Part shown: piece by piece, positions 56,993-64,000 of the stretch | How the letters are laid out: each line of letters starts with the position of its first letter | Position numbering within the stretch: position 1 is the first letter of the stretch | Assembly: GCA_024760905.1 (NCBI GenBank) | Contig: CM045733.1 | Location: 40,975,001 to 41,039,000 of the forward strand | Source: Plotosus lineatus | Taxonomy: Eukaryota > Chordata > Actinopteri > Siluriformes > Plotosidae | Direction: 5' to 3' | Length of the DNA stretch: 64,000 nt | Notes under the pieces: model-generated | Database searches by the model: none | What the model was told of the DNA's origin: nothing | What the model saw: the letters and a program-made list of their open reading frames with translations, nothing else | Program-made: the position numbers and the translations under genes

Positions 56993-57128
56993 AAATATCT
57001 GGGGTACTGTCTGTGAGCGTACCAGCCTCCATATGCAAAAAGGCCGCTGTAGAGGGCCAAGCCGATATTCCCGAAGTCACTGTTGGTTCCCTTGAACGCA
57101 TTCTTGGGTAAAAGGGACGTGGTATCAC
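47591..57128 (-). CDS. slc7a5: slc7a5-like (LAT1) amino-acid transporter, 3' eight coding exons
   Basis: LAT1 is the light chain of a heterodimer with SLC3A2 (4F2hc) at the plasma membrane and exchanges large neutral amino acids such as leucine. Coding exons on the minus strand: 57023-57128, 54094-54138, 53879-54002, 53667-53770, 52442-52538, 50156-50305, 48168-48345 and 47591-47646 (860 nt, stop included). All introns are GT-AG and phases match. The peptide runs from [11 protein letters not shown] through the TM6 gate FAYGGW-NYLNF, TM8-9 [16 protein letters not shown], the TM10 pocket NFFSFFNW and [15 protein letters not shown] to VVPQES. About 230 N-terminal residues, including the cysteine that binds SLC3A2, are beyond the right edge. 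The motifs point to LAT1 rather than LAT2. Every intron larger than 1 kb has transposon insertions. Confidence 0.94.
48168..48345 (-). CDS. slc7a5: slc7a5 exon, TM11-12 region
   Basis: 178 nt, beginning [15 protein letters not shown] and ending [11 protein letters not shown] plus one base; donor GTGAGT, acceptor CTCACAG. Covers TM11 and TM12 and the [10 protein letters not shown] segment. Confidence 0.95.
48556..49962 (-). mobile_element. RTE-like LINE copy 6, 5'-truncated, in an slc7a5 intron
   Basis: Same strand as slc7a5. Runs from the LINE 3' end at 48556 up to the [10 protein letters not shown] region of the RT, where it is truncated next to a (TG)n tract. RT blocks [25 protein letters not shown] and a FADDIVI counterpart that reads LADDIVI (codon change near 49320) are present but frames shift near 49500, 49385, 49140 and 48930. 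Confidence 0.92.
49967..50033. repeat. (TG)n microsatellite abutting RTE copy 6
   Basis: Long perfect TG run beginning a few bases after the LINE truncation point. Confidence 0.96.
50156..50305 (-). CDS. slc7a5: slc7a5 exon, TM9-10 region
   Basis: 150 nt, phase 0 to 0. [20 protein letters not shown], then [15 protein letters not shown] and [14 protein letters not shown]. The FFSFFNW stretch corresponds to substrate-pocket aromatic residues of LAT1. Donor GTGAGT. Confidence 0.96.
50487..50587. repeat. Compound (TG)n(TA)n(CA)n microsatellite
   Basis: Three dinucleotide runs in a row; the TG and CA arms can pair around the central TA run. Confidence 0.95.
50588..51186. other. slc7a5 intron sequence, possible old transposon
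   Basis: A short phrase on the plus strand (ATGGTGCCGAAGCGGAGTAG..., [17 protein letters not shown]) looks like the start of a transposase-type protein, but nothing further supports it. GCACTATGCTACCTCATTCA is repeated twice at about 50791-50830. Confidence 0.35.
51195..51525 (-). mobile_element. hAT-type MITE, copy 2, in an slc7a5 intron
   Basis: 331 bp, ends CAGGGGTCACCAA and TGGTGATCCCTG. Perfect 8-bp duplication CTATACAG at 51187-51194 and 51526-51533. Interior matches the copy at 37191-37519 in reverse orientation. Confidence 0.95.
51561..51657. repeat. 40-bp inverted repeat with 17-nt loop
   Basis: Arms 51561-51600 and 51618-51657 are complementary at 39 of 40 positions (core ACGTTAACAAATAGATCTAC); loop TAGGTCCTACATTGAAC. 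Lies in the intron between slc7a5 exons 52442-52538 and 50156-50305. Confidence 0.95.
52399..52431. repeat. (AT)n tract next to an slc7a5 donor site
   Basis: The AT run begins about 10 nt inside the intron after the donor GTAAGC of exon 52442-52538. Confidence 0.95.
52442..52538 (-). CDS. slc7a5: slc7a5 exon, cytoplasmic loop after TM8
   Basis: 97 nt; completes the Arg codon, then [18 protein letters not shown] and [14 protein letters not shown]. Acceptor in a T-run, donor GTAAGC. Confidence 0.96.
52698..53522 (+). mobile_element. TIR element, family X, longest copy
   Basis: 825 bp, ends CAGTGGTACCTCACCTCACG and AAGGTGGGGTACCACTG, TA at 52696-52697 and 53523-53524. The interior holds an embedded (CA)n tract at 53177-53238 and several near-direct repeats of the CCATTCAAACATT and CTCCCATTGGC type. 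No transposase. It sits in the intron between exons 53667-53770 and 52442-52538. Confidence 0.9.
53177..53238. repeat. (CA)n microsatellite inside family X
   Basis: Corresponds in position to the (TG)n run at 8702-8742 in the other copy. Confidence 0.95.
53667..53770 (-). CDS. slc7a5: slc7a5 exon, TM8 region
   Basis: 104 nt. [18 protein letters not shown], then [16 protein letters not shown] plus two bases of Arg. Acceptor TTATGCAG, donor GTTACT (less usual after GT). Confidence 0.96.
53822..53866. repeat. (ATGT)n repeat
   Basis: Tetranucleotide run in the 108-bp intron beside the donor of exon 53879-54002. Confidence 0.9.
53879..54002 (-). CDS. slc7a5: slc7a5 exon, TM7 region
   Basis: 124 nt. 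[20 protein letters not shown], then [21 protein letters not shown]. Acceptor TTTTTCAG, donor GTGGGT. Confidence 0.96.
54094..54138 (-). CDS. slc7a5: slc7a5 small exon, end of TM6
   Basis: 45 nt: completes Trp, then [14 protein letters not shown] and two bases of Lys. Acceptor TTCTCCAG, donor GTGAGT. A small exon of this content is also known in the related SLC7A11 gene. Confidence 0.95.
54505..54739 (-). mobile_element. tRNA-SINE tail A and core, head missing
   Basis: Plus strand: TTTCCTTTCGGCTTCC, GGAGTCGCCACAGCGAATGA, TGTCGGATGCCCTTCCTGAC, GAAAGTCAGCAATGGC and ATGGCCGGCCTTTGATAACC. Truncated before the tRNA head. In an slc7a5 intron. Confidence 0.88.
54797..54860 (-). mobile_element. SINE 3' end fragment (AAATGCC type)
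   Basis: TGGCATTTAGCAGATACCCT is the antisense of the ending seen at 20885-21065. Confidence 0.6.
54892..55168 (-). mobile_element. Mermaid-like SINE, body and tail, degenerate
   Basis: Plus strand: TTCATTCATTTTAAACTGCC, AGGGGGAGGCTGGGG, TTAGTCTAATGTCTTTGGAC, GTGGGAGGAAACAGC and ACATGCAAACTCCACACAGG. The head is missing. Confidence 0.7.
55476..55664 (+). pseudogene. hAT transposase N-terminus with BED-type zinc finger
   Basis: 63 codons before the insertion. [14 protein letters not shown], then [19 protein letters not shown] and a C2H2 BED-type finger: CLIC...HFQTVH. The closest families I know are hAT transposases related to GTF2IRD2- and ZBED-like proteins. The finger is complete, but the catalytic domain is not in the window. 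Confidence 0.82.
55665..56482 (+). mobile_element. Short TIR element with dense CGGAA array, inside hAT gene
   Basis: 818 bp. Inverted ends TGGCCCCATTTCACTGGAGC and (minus strand) TACCCTCATTTCACTGGAGT; TAT repeated on both sides (55662-55664, 56483-56485). Removing the element and one TAT restores the hAT reading frame. By eye about 22 CGGAA and several TTCCG motifs. The right 430 bp match 24840-25262 beside the MADF-BESS gene. A 36-bp perfect palindrome lies at 56311-56346. Confidence 0.85.
56311..56346. repeat. 36-bp perfect palindrome
   Basis: TGAACATGCTTTTGAACA followed at once by its reverse complement, with no spacer. The homologous spot near 25120-25145 has only the inner TGCTTTTGAAAAGCA. 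Confidence 0.95.
56571..56914. other. slc7a5 intron, nothing recognised
   Basis: No exon-like or repeat signal found. Confidence 0.5.
56915..56987. repeat. (TG)n(TA)n microsatellite near an slc7a5 donor
   Basis: The TA run ends about 35 nt from the donor of exon 57023-57128. Confidence 0.95.
57023..57128 (-). CDS. slc7a5: slc7a5 exon, TM6 region (first exon seen)
   Basis: 106 nt, phase 1 start. (G)[18 protein letters not shown], then [16 protein letters not shown] and the first two bases of Trp, completed by the 45-nt exon. The FAYGGW gate of TM6 spans the junction. Acceptor TTTTGTAG, donor GTACGC. Confidence 0.93.
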
Positions 57129-57139
57129 CTACAAAACAC

Positions 57140-57143
57140 AGAG

Positions 57144-57196
<53 letters not shown>
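57140..57196. repeat. (GA)n microsatellite near an slc7a5 acceptor
   Basis: (CT)n on the gene strand, about 12 nt upstream of the exon, in the polypyrimidine-tract position. Confidence 0.95.
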
Positions 57197-57200
<4 letters not shown>

Positions 57201-57347
57201 AGAATTCATAATGACCGGTGATTTTCCGGTGAGGAACAGCATGTGGGTACAATTCATTCCACATTTGCCTTCTACAAAAGACCTCAGTGTCAACCGGAAA
57301 AACTGCTAATCCCTACAAAGGAGACGCTACAGAGACGTGTGACTTAC

Positions 57348-57370
57348 TGAATGTAGCGGGTGTAAAAACC
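57348..57370 (-). other. Possible 23-nt microexon or decoy
   Basis: The minus strand has TTTTTTGCTTTCAG before and GTAAGT after GGTTTTTACACCCGCTACAT(TCA), an excellent splice pair. The phase-compatible reading (VFTPATFS before DTTS) does not resemble the LAT1 peptide at this place. Confidence 0.2.
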
Positions 57371-58191
57371 CTGAAAGCAAAAAAGAATGAACAGATTTGT
57401 ATTTTTTTAGGCTGAGAAACCCTTAACCTGCTGAATCTACAGCTCGTGTGCGGTCGGTTATATAAAAAATCTGAGGATTCTGACTATGAAAAACACATCA
57501 GTAACCATTCAAAAACAAACAACAAGGTACACCCAAGAAAAACTAAAAGGGTTTAAATGTGAGTGAACCGACAATTGAGCCTTGAGGAATACCACGTGTC
57601 TCAGTAAAGATTGTAAAGGTTCAGCTCATATACAGTGATGAACTGTTTTCTTGTTTTTAATAAGATACAAATCAGGTTTCAACTTAATGTAAATACATGC
57701 AGTACCTGCTGAGATGATGATACCTAAAATAAACAAATTCTGTAAAACTGCTGAACTTCCTTGACTACAAAGTTAAAATTAATTTGTTTGAGTGAATAAA
57801 TAGACCTGTTTAAAATAAAGGTCATTATTTATGGTGCTAATGTTAGTATAATAATAATTATCAATACTTCAGTGTTAACTCTCATATAGTCACAGGGGAA
57901 AATGAATAGAAGAATGAGAGTGGGTGAAAAGAAAAATGCATGTGTGTGTGTGAGAAAGGAGAGCTGGAGATTGCCAAAAACTCATGTGACACCCAAGTGT
58001 GAGCGTCAGGGCCCTTGGGGCCAGTGGGGCACATGATGTGAAAGGGGTGTGTGAATGAGTGGGTGTGATTAGTCCTGAGAGAAAGCCCTGTGTTTCTGAG
58101 TAAAGCCCATGGATAAAGTCAGTATTAAGGGGTCAGCCGGTGGCAGTCTTACCGAGAGGATCTCTCTCAATTGCGCACACAGGCACGCACG

Positions 58192-58231
<40 letters not shown>

Positions 58232-58279
58232 ACTTCTACGATGGACGCACACAACTTTATGTGTGGAAATTCAGGCAGC
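57371..58279. other. slc7a5 intron with a CA microsatellite
   Basis: (CA)n at 58185-58231, with CACG units at its left. No further exon of the transporter recognised, apart from the candidate at 57706. Confidence 0.5.
57706..57723 (-). other. Possible 18-nt slc7a5 microexon
   Basis: GTATCATCATCTCAGCAG lies between an acceptor (TTTATTTTAG) and a donor (GTACTG). In phase 1-1 it would add IIISAG directly before DTTSLL, hydrophobic as expected for the end of TM5. It is shorter than the human segment (GFVQIGKG). Confidence 0.3.
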
Positions 58280-58297
58280 ACAAACACAAAGTGCAAG

Positions 58298-58630
58298 TCT
58301 GTCTTCGTTTCCGCTTTTTCCCTTTTTACTCGGGAGTTGCCAAAGATTTGCACGTTTGATTTGGCAGAGGTTTTTACGTCAGATGCCCTTCCTGTCACAA
58401 CCCTTTTTAGCAAGGGATAGAAACACTTTGCAGCCTACTCTTTACGAAAGTCAGCAATGGTTCTTTTACATGCCTCACACCATAGACAGTGAGAGACATG
58501 GCCTTTGATAACCCAGTTAGCCGCACTGCGGGGGGACAGTGACAACCTTGTGGAGAGTGGGACTCGAACCCCCAACCTTTGGATCAGCAATCCAGCACCC
58601 TATACCACTAGACCACCACTGCCCCTAAAC
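58298..58630 (-). mobile_element. tRNA-SINE, tail type A, complete
   Basis: Tail (GTTTCCGCTTTTTCCC; ACGTCAGATGCCCTTCCTGT), core, and head (GGACTCGAACCCCCAACC; ACCACTAGACCACCACTGCC). 18-bp duplication ACAAACACAAAGTGCAAG / ACAAACACAAATTGCAAG at 58280-58297 and 58631-58648. Confidence 0.92.
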
Positions 58631-58648
58631 ACAAACACAAATTGCAAG

Positions 58649-59079
58649 ATGAGGAATAATTCAAGATAAATTCCCCTTTTTCAGAATGATGCATAATTTA
58701 ATGATGTAGGATAACAGCTCAGAAACTCACAATCTGGAGTATGTGTGATTCTACAAGATTACCATTCGTCCTACGACAAGGGGTTCCCTGTAATAACAGC
58801 ATGGAAGAACCCCTGCCCACAAAATCCCTGTTCAGTGTCACAAATTCCCCATAATCCTCTGTTCATCCCACATCAGGAGAACCTGATTATGGGATCTGTA
58901 AGTAAGCATAAAGCTGTAAGTTTGCACACACACACGATAACTGTAGCTATACAGACTTTTGTAGATGTATTTGAACACACACATACACCTGAACGATTTC
59001 ACCACAGGTTGACAACAATTTGTGGAAATTAAAACCTCATGGGGCCATGTTTCAGGTACACTGTGCTTCAGTGTGAGTC

Positions 59080-59171
<92 letters not shown>

Positions 59172-59659
59172 TTAGATCATAATAGTCTAATTTCCATCTC
59201 AAAAACACTGTTGAATAACAACATATTGCTGTTTAGCTTTAGTTTGTTTTTTGGACTCTGTAATACAAGTTGATCTAATACTGACAGATAGAAGCCACAC
59301 CCACTTTGTTAGAATACGTATACAGTACAGTTCACAGACCATGTTTTTTTCAGTGAAAAAAAAAAGATAGTCATGCCTCCTTCATTGAACCAAAGGCGTA
59401 GAGGATGCATACCTTTTGTTGAAAATGAGAGAGGCCACACCTGCTTTATTAGGACCAATCTTCAGGCCAAACCTCTCTCGTTGTGAATCAAACACATGGG
59501 CCACACCTTCATTCAGGAATGAGCCTTGTAATCCACACCACTTTTATTTGGCATGATGCTTACAGATCATACTTATGCCTTTGTGAGAAACACTAAATTC
59601 ATACCTATCTACGAGGAACTGACAACTGTCAAATGCTTCAGAAGAAATGTGAAGTAATA
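58649..59659. other. Spacer (presumed slc7a5 intron) with a microsatellite
   Basis: A compound (CT)n(CA)n at 59080-59170. At 59290-59555 a CCACACC[n]CTTT-type phrase recurs four times. No exon found. Confidence 0.5.
59080..59170. repeat. Compound (CT)n(CA)n microsatellite
   Basis: CT run directly followed by a CA run. Confidence 0.96.
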
Positions 59660-61084
59660 CAGACGCTCCCCGACTTACGTTTTTAATATGTTCCAGACGG
59701 CCGAACGTAAGTTGAAAGTGTGATGTGTGACGTATGACGCTCATACTGTACTATACATCCATAAATACCATTACCGTATTTCATAAAACACCCCTAAATC
59801 AATTATTATAAACATAACATTGTAAAATAATATCAAATATATCAAATAATATCAACATAATTTCAAATAAATTAAATTCAAGCAAAATAATTTCAAATTG
59901 ATCAATTTTAATCAAATTCACTCATCAAATATCAAATACAGTATCAAATATAATCTTTAACATTCTCTATGATGTGATCTTTCTGCTTCTAAATGGTTCC
60001 GATGGTCGACTTATGATCACTTTACATGAAGCTGAGCTGACTCAATTTACATGAAGCTTAAAAAAGCCAACCAACGCTTCCAATATGTGAGGCGCTCAAT
60101 ACCAAAAGTATTAGTAGTAGTAGTTTACTTGCTTTGCTTGAAGGCGGGTTATACGGACTTCCGGTCTTTCAAGTGAGCAAGGGCGCCGTTGAACTCGTTT
60201 AGTACTCAGCCTGCATTGATGTGAATTACCAGCAGAGCGGAGAGTTCTCTTTCTTTTCTGGATTCGGGTTTTCATTCACTTCATTCACTCTCTTTGCTTA
60301 ACTGAGCATGCATGGTAGATTGTGCCGATCCGAGCAGATAGTTAATTCATCTCTGTGTATGAAACTTGCACCCATGCTCGTAGGCTTACGCTTCTGACCA
60401 ACCATATTTGCTTAGGGTTACAAAAGTCCGCAAAACAGTGTAGACATAAAGATCACAGACAACGTCTTAACACAAGGGTAACATGCTATATACTCTTCTT
60501 CTTTTCCTTTCGGCTTTTCCCTTCAGGGGTCGCCACAGCGAATCATCTGCCTCCATCTCACCCTATCCTTTGCATCTTCTTCTCTTACACCAACGACCTT
60601 CATGTCCTCCTTTACCACATCCATGAATCGTCTCTTTGGTCTTCCTCTAGGCCTTTTGCCTGGTAGTTCCAGCCTCAGCATCCTATTACCAATATACTCA
60701 CTATCCCTCCTCTGTACATGTCCAAACCATCTCAATTTAGCCTCTCTGACTTTGTCTCCAAAACGTCTTACATGTGCTGTCCCTCTGATGTGCTCATTCC
60801 TAATCCCATCCATCCTCGTTACTCCCAAAGAGAACCTCAACATTATATACCATATATATATATATATATATATATAAAAACTGAACAGGGAAGAAGGAGG
60901 GGCATGTTCAATCTGTCGTTTGTAAACAATGGACGCAGCGTCATTACGTCATTGCGTCATTACTTCATTACGTCAGCATGCTATGTAGGTATGTCTAAAC
61001 TCAAAATTTGACTATTTTTTGGAAAAAAAACCCCTTAAAATTGAAAAAGCGTAAAACGGATGAACGTAAGTCGGGGAGCGTCTG
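59660..61084 (+). mobile_element. TIR element, family W, carrying an RTE insertion
   Basis: Ends CAGACGCTCCCCGACTTACG and CGTAAGTCGGGGAGCGTCTG, 20-bp perfect inverted repeats; TA at 59658-59659 and 61085-61086. Tigger/pogo-like, no transposase recognised. AT-rich interior with AATATCAAAT-type repeats (59820-59960). Confidence 0.92.
60494..60846 (-). mobile_element. RTE-like LINE copy 7, 3' fragment
   Basis: From the LINE 3' end (CTTCTTCTTTTCCTTTCGGC; GGGGTCGCCACAGCGAATCA) to the [11 protein letters not shown] region of the ORF. The C-terminal frame MLRFSLGV...ELPGKRPRGRPKRRFMD...CGDP is open. A short TATATAC-type duplication flanks it. Nested in family W; a (TA)n tract follows at 60853-60877. 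Confidence 0.92.
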
Positions 61085-61130
61085 TAGTGTGTTAACCGGT
61101 TCATTTACGGACAAGGTAATGCGTTCAATG

Positions 61131-61131
<1 letters not shown>

Positions 61132-61199
<68 letters not shown>
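61132..61199. repeat. Compound (CT)n(CA)n microsatellite
   Basis: CT run then CA run, 45 bp right of family W. Confidence 0.96.
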
Positions 61200-61780
61200 T
61201 TGTGAATAAATTAGTATAATAATCTCACAGACCCATCCTTCACTCATCTTTTAAGGAACACATTTTTTCATAAACATGAAGACAGAAAAGGTTCAGGGGA
61301 GCATGGTGTGCAGGAGGAATCCCCTTGAAAAATAATTAGGTGTTGACTTTTTTAGTTTTTCCTTCATCAGCCTGCAGACTATGTGGAACACTACAGCATA
61401 GCATTACTGTGTGTGAATGAGACAGCATGTGTGTGTGTGTGTGTGTGTAAGAAGGGGAAGATGTATTTAGCATGGGGTGTGTTTGATTATCCACTCCATA
61501 CTGGTTTGATTTCTGCTACACAGTTGCCACACACCTAGTTGAGTTATCTGCAGTCTGTGAGACCAATAATATCAGTGTAACGACAGGAACACATCAATTC
61601 CAAACTTGTAGGAGCTCCTGCTTGGGACTGTGAAGATTTTTTAAATTATTATTACAGTTTATTTATGATACAATTAAAAAACAATTTGAACATTTTCATC
61701 TAAGCACATACACTTGGGAATTAAAGTAAATGCATGATGAAACATAATGTTTACTATCAGAAGATTGTAACACAGAGATC
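61200..61780. other. Spacer, nothing recognised
   Basis: A short (TG)n at about 61430-61449; otherwise no feature identified. Confidence 0.5.
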
Positions 61781-63028
61781 CACTTCCTCATTCCACCACT
61801 GCTGTTTACTCTCTTCGGTCCTCTCAATATCCCACTTCTACTTAGCTAACCTCTTCCTTTGTACACACTCCTGCACTTCCTCATTCCACCACCAAGTCTT
61901 CGTTCTACTTTCCTTCCAGAGTACACACCAAGTAGTCTCCTACCTGTCTCCCTGATCACATTTGTTGTGGTTGTCCAGTCATCTGGACGCACTTCCTGAC
62001 CACCCAAAGCCTGTTTCAACCCCTCCTTGAAGACAACACAACACTCTTCCTTTTTCAGCTTCCACCACTTTGTCTTCTGCTACCCTTTGCCTTCTTCACT
62101 GTCATCCTGCACACCACCATCCTATGCTGTTTGGCAACACTCTCACTCACCACTACTTTGCAGTACACTGACTTCCTTCAAACTGCATCGTCTACACAAG
62201 ATGTAGTCTATCTGTGTGCTCCTACCTCCGCTTTTATAAGTCACCCTATGCTCCTGTTTCTTCTGTAAGAAAGTATTCACCACAGCCATTTCCATCCTTT
62301 TTGAAAAATCTATCAACAACTGTCCTTCTGTGTTCCTGTCCTGGATACCAAACCTACCCATCACTTTCTCGTCCCCTCTGTTGACTGCACCAACATGTCC
62401 ATTGAAGTCTCCACCAATGACCACTCTTTCACCTCTGGGGGTACTCTGCATCACTTCATCTAACTCACTCCAGAATCTCTTATTCTCTTCTAGCTCACAT
62501 CCTGCCTGTGTGGCATAAGCACTAACAACATTGAACATTTCTCTTCCCATCCACACCATGATAAAACAGCTTAAACCCTGCCCATAAGCTTCTAGCTTTG
62601 CTACCTTTCCACCTGGTCTCCTGAACACAGAGTATGTCCACCTTCCTCTTCTGCATCATGTCAGCCGGCTCTCTATCTTTTCCTTTCATAGTTCCAACAT
62701 TTAAAGTCCCTACTCTCAGTCCTAGACTCATGCCTTTCCTCTTCTCTTTCCGCCTATGGACAAGCACGTCCCACCTCTTCTTCTTCGACCAACAGTAGTC
62801 CAATTTCCACCAGCACCCTGTTGGTTAACAGCACTGATGGCGGTCGTTGTTAACCCGGGCCTTAACCGATCCGGTATGGAGGTAATGTTTGTGATTTGCA
62901 TTATAAAGTTTGATATTGGTTTTACGTTGGGTGCTCTTCCTGACACAACCCTCTGTATTTATCCGGGCTTGGGACCGGCGTGAGGGAGACACACTGGGTG
63001 GTGCCCCCCTCACGGCTGCATTTTAGTG
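61781..63028 (-). mobile_element. RTE-like LINE copy 8, 5' part only
   Basis: The minus strand has the LINE 5' end (GCAGCCGTGAGGGGGGCACC; GGTTGTGTCAGGAAGAGCAC), leader, and endonuclease with QETRWKGSKARS, GGDFNGHVGAVN and STQIDYILCRRC, ending in the TWWWNEEVQECVQRKRL region near 61830. The RT and the LINE 3' end are absent, so this copy is truncated at the 3' side, unlike normal LINE copies. Frames break near 62540 and 62160. The phrase CTTCCTCATTCCACCAC occurs at both 61785 and 61877. Confidence 0.88.
62143..62803 (-). pseudogene. LINE endonuclease domain, broken
   Basis: Two frames (62522-62803, 62143-62628) hold the AP-like endonuclease: GTLNVGTMKGKDREPADMM, ILCVQETRWKGSKA, IGGDFNGHVGAVN and THRVTY/YKSGGRSTQIDYIL. 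A deletion near 62535 removes most of the GVGVILKEG...LKLEIEG block. Confidence 0.85.
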
Positions 63029-63903
63029 AACTTTTATTCATATATTAATTTTTTTGAAATTATTTTTATTGGGTAGTGCAAAAACCTCCCGCACCCAACA
63101 TCACCTCACTTTTGATACGATTAATAATAATTATAACAAGAATTGTTATAATTGTAATAATTATAACAAGAATTGTGACACAAAAGGTGTGTCTTCAGTC
63201 AAACCCACAATGGTTTCAATTTGCAGTTAATTTTGAGTTCCATGAACAAGGTGCAAAATCCTTGAAAGTAAAAGAAAAATGACAGCCAGAATTTTGTTTT
63301 GCCCTGGATTGAAATCTTGGAGAAGGTGAAGATTTGGGTTACTTTGCCTTATGTTTTAGGTGATGTGAAAGAAGACAGTAAGTCAGAAAGATTAAAGAAA
63401 AGCAAAGGCAAGAAAGGCAAAAAGTGTCTACAAACATTAATAAGCAACAAGGGTCCAAGGCAGTGAGGTGATATTATGAATTCACCATAGTATTAAGTGT
63501 GAACTCGATTCAAACCTCCAGTTTTTACTTGGTTAACAGACAGCATATAGTACATAGTGACTGATCTACGCCACTTGGAAAACTGACAAACATCTGAACT
63601 GTAAATTTATCAACACTATTTCAGAAATTTGAGACTTTTGCTGCTGATCATTAATAATAATATATTATTTCTAACTTCTTTTGCCAATGTACTGGTTAGT
63701 TTTAATCATAAATTTGGTTTATAGACAATTCTATGATTTAATTTGCTATTTTAGCAATATGATGCTTTTTTTGGGGGTTTGCAGGTGTCATTTTTCGCTG
63801 TTTAAATAGTAAATTACTTCAGGTGTGGGAGGTTATTTCAATGTATGAACAAGAAAAAGTTATTTTTCTGAGTTTTAGGCTAAAGTTCACCATTTAAAGT
63901 AAA
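63029..63903. other. Spacer, nothing recognised
   Basis: AT-rich. A local TTATAACAAGAATTGTTATA palindrome-like stretch near 63134-63155. No slc7a5 exon identified. Confidence 0.5.
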
Positions 63904-63904
63904 A

Positions 63905-64000
63905 GGTAAAGTCCGTTGGGCTTTTTACACCCGAGCCTCGTTGCTCATCGGACCAGTGCTTATTCCCGGATTCTGTAGCGTTCATCATTTAAAACCACAG
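63905..64000 (-). mobile_element. tRNA-SINE family E, 3' end, cut by window edge
   Basis: GTAAAGTCCGTTGGGC, TTTTTACACCCGAGCC and CATCGGACCAGTGCTTATTC match the start (plus strand) of 26787-27095. Confidence 0.8.

Noticed and set aside
57400..64000. Upstream slc7a5 exons (TM1-5)
   Set aside because: Searched by eye for the conserved GSGIF, GDYAYM, IRPSSQ and NCYSVK regions on the minus strand and found none; presumed beyond the right edge.

Overview
This is vertebrate DNA, almost certainly from a teleost fish. The evidence is two split protein-coding genes with canonical GT-AG introns, very dense CA/TG, CT/GA and AT microsatellites, and fish-type repeats (RTE-like LINEs, Mermaid/DANA-like tRNA SINEs, Tc1 and hAT relics, and short TIR elements with TA target duplications). 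I cannot name the species. There is no sign of bacterial genes, CRISPR or rRNA.

Two host genes are recognisable, both on the minus strand. A junctophilin first coding exon (JPH3-like, 10828-11209) carries the ATG and five MORN repeats; the rest of that gene lies off the left edge. The 3' two-thirds of a LAT1-type amino-acid transporter (slc7a5-like) lies at 47591-57128 in eight coding exons that join in frame and end in the family's C-terminal VVPQE-type tail; its 5' exons lie beyond 64000. Both genes map to the same small region of human chromosome 16q24, so their closeness here looks like conserved linkage, although their relative orientation differs from human.

Everything else is repeats or unrecognised spacer. 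Left part (1-10 kb): the 3' end of an RTE-like LINE, SINEs, and two families of TA-flanked TIR elements. 12.96-18.5 kb: a 3.14-kb full-length RTE with a 17-bp target duplication, inserted into an older RTE relic, followed by SINEs and another LINE tail. 19-30 kb: SINEs, microsatellites and a broken MADF-BESS DNA-binding gene joined to a terminal region packed with CGGAA/TTCCG motifs. 30.3-40.9 kb: two further RTE copies (one with a 456-codon open reverse-transcriptase frame), then a different LINE interrupted by a hAT MITE, a second LINE, a SINE inside that LINE, and a TIR element with an internal fold-back. 43.7-45.3 kb: a 1.6-kb Harbinger-like TIR element. 48-64 kb: every large slc7a5 intron contains transposons.

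The most interesting signals are these. (1) One tRNA-SINE head and core is found with three unrelated 3' tails, all joined at the same point. One tail is built from both ends of the RTE LINE in this window; another is the 3' half of a Mermaid-like SINE. (2) A poorly classified TIR element has dense CGGAA subterminal motifs. One copy is linked to a MADF-BESS gene and another sits cleanly inside a hAT transposase frame. (3) A 40-bp inverted repeat lies in an slc7a5 intron.
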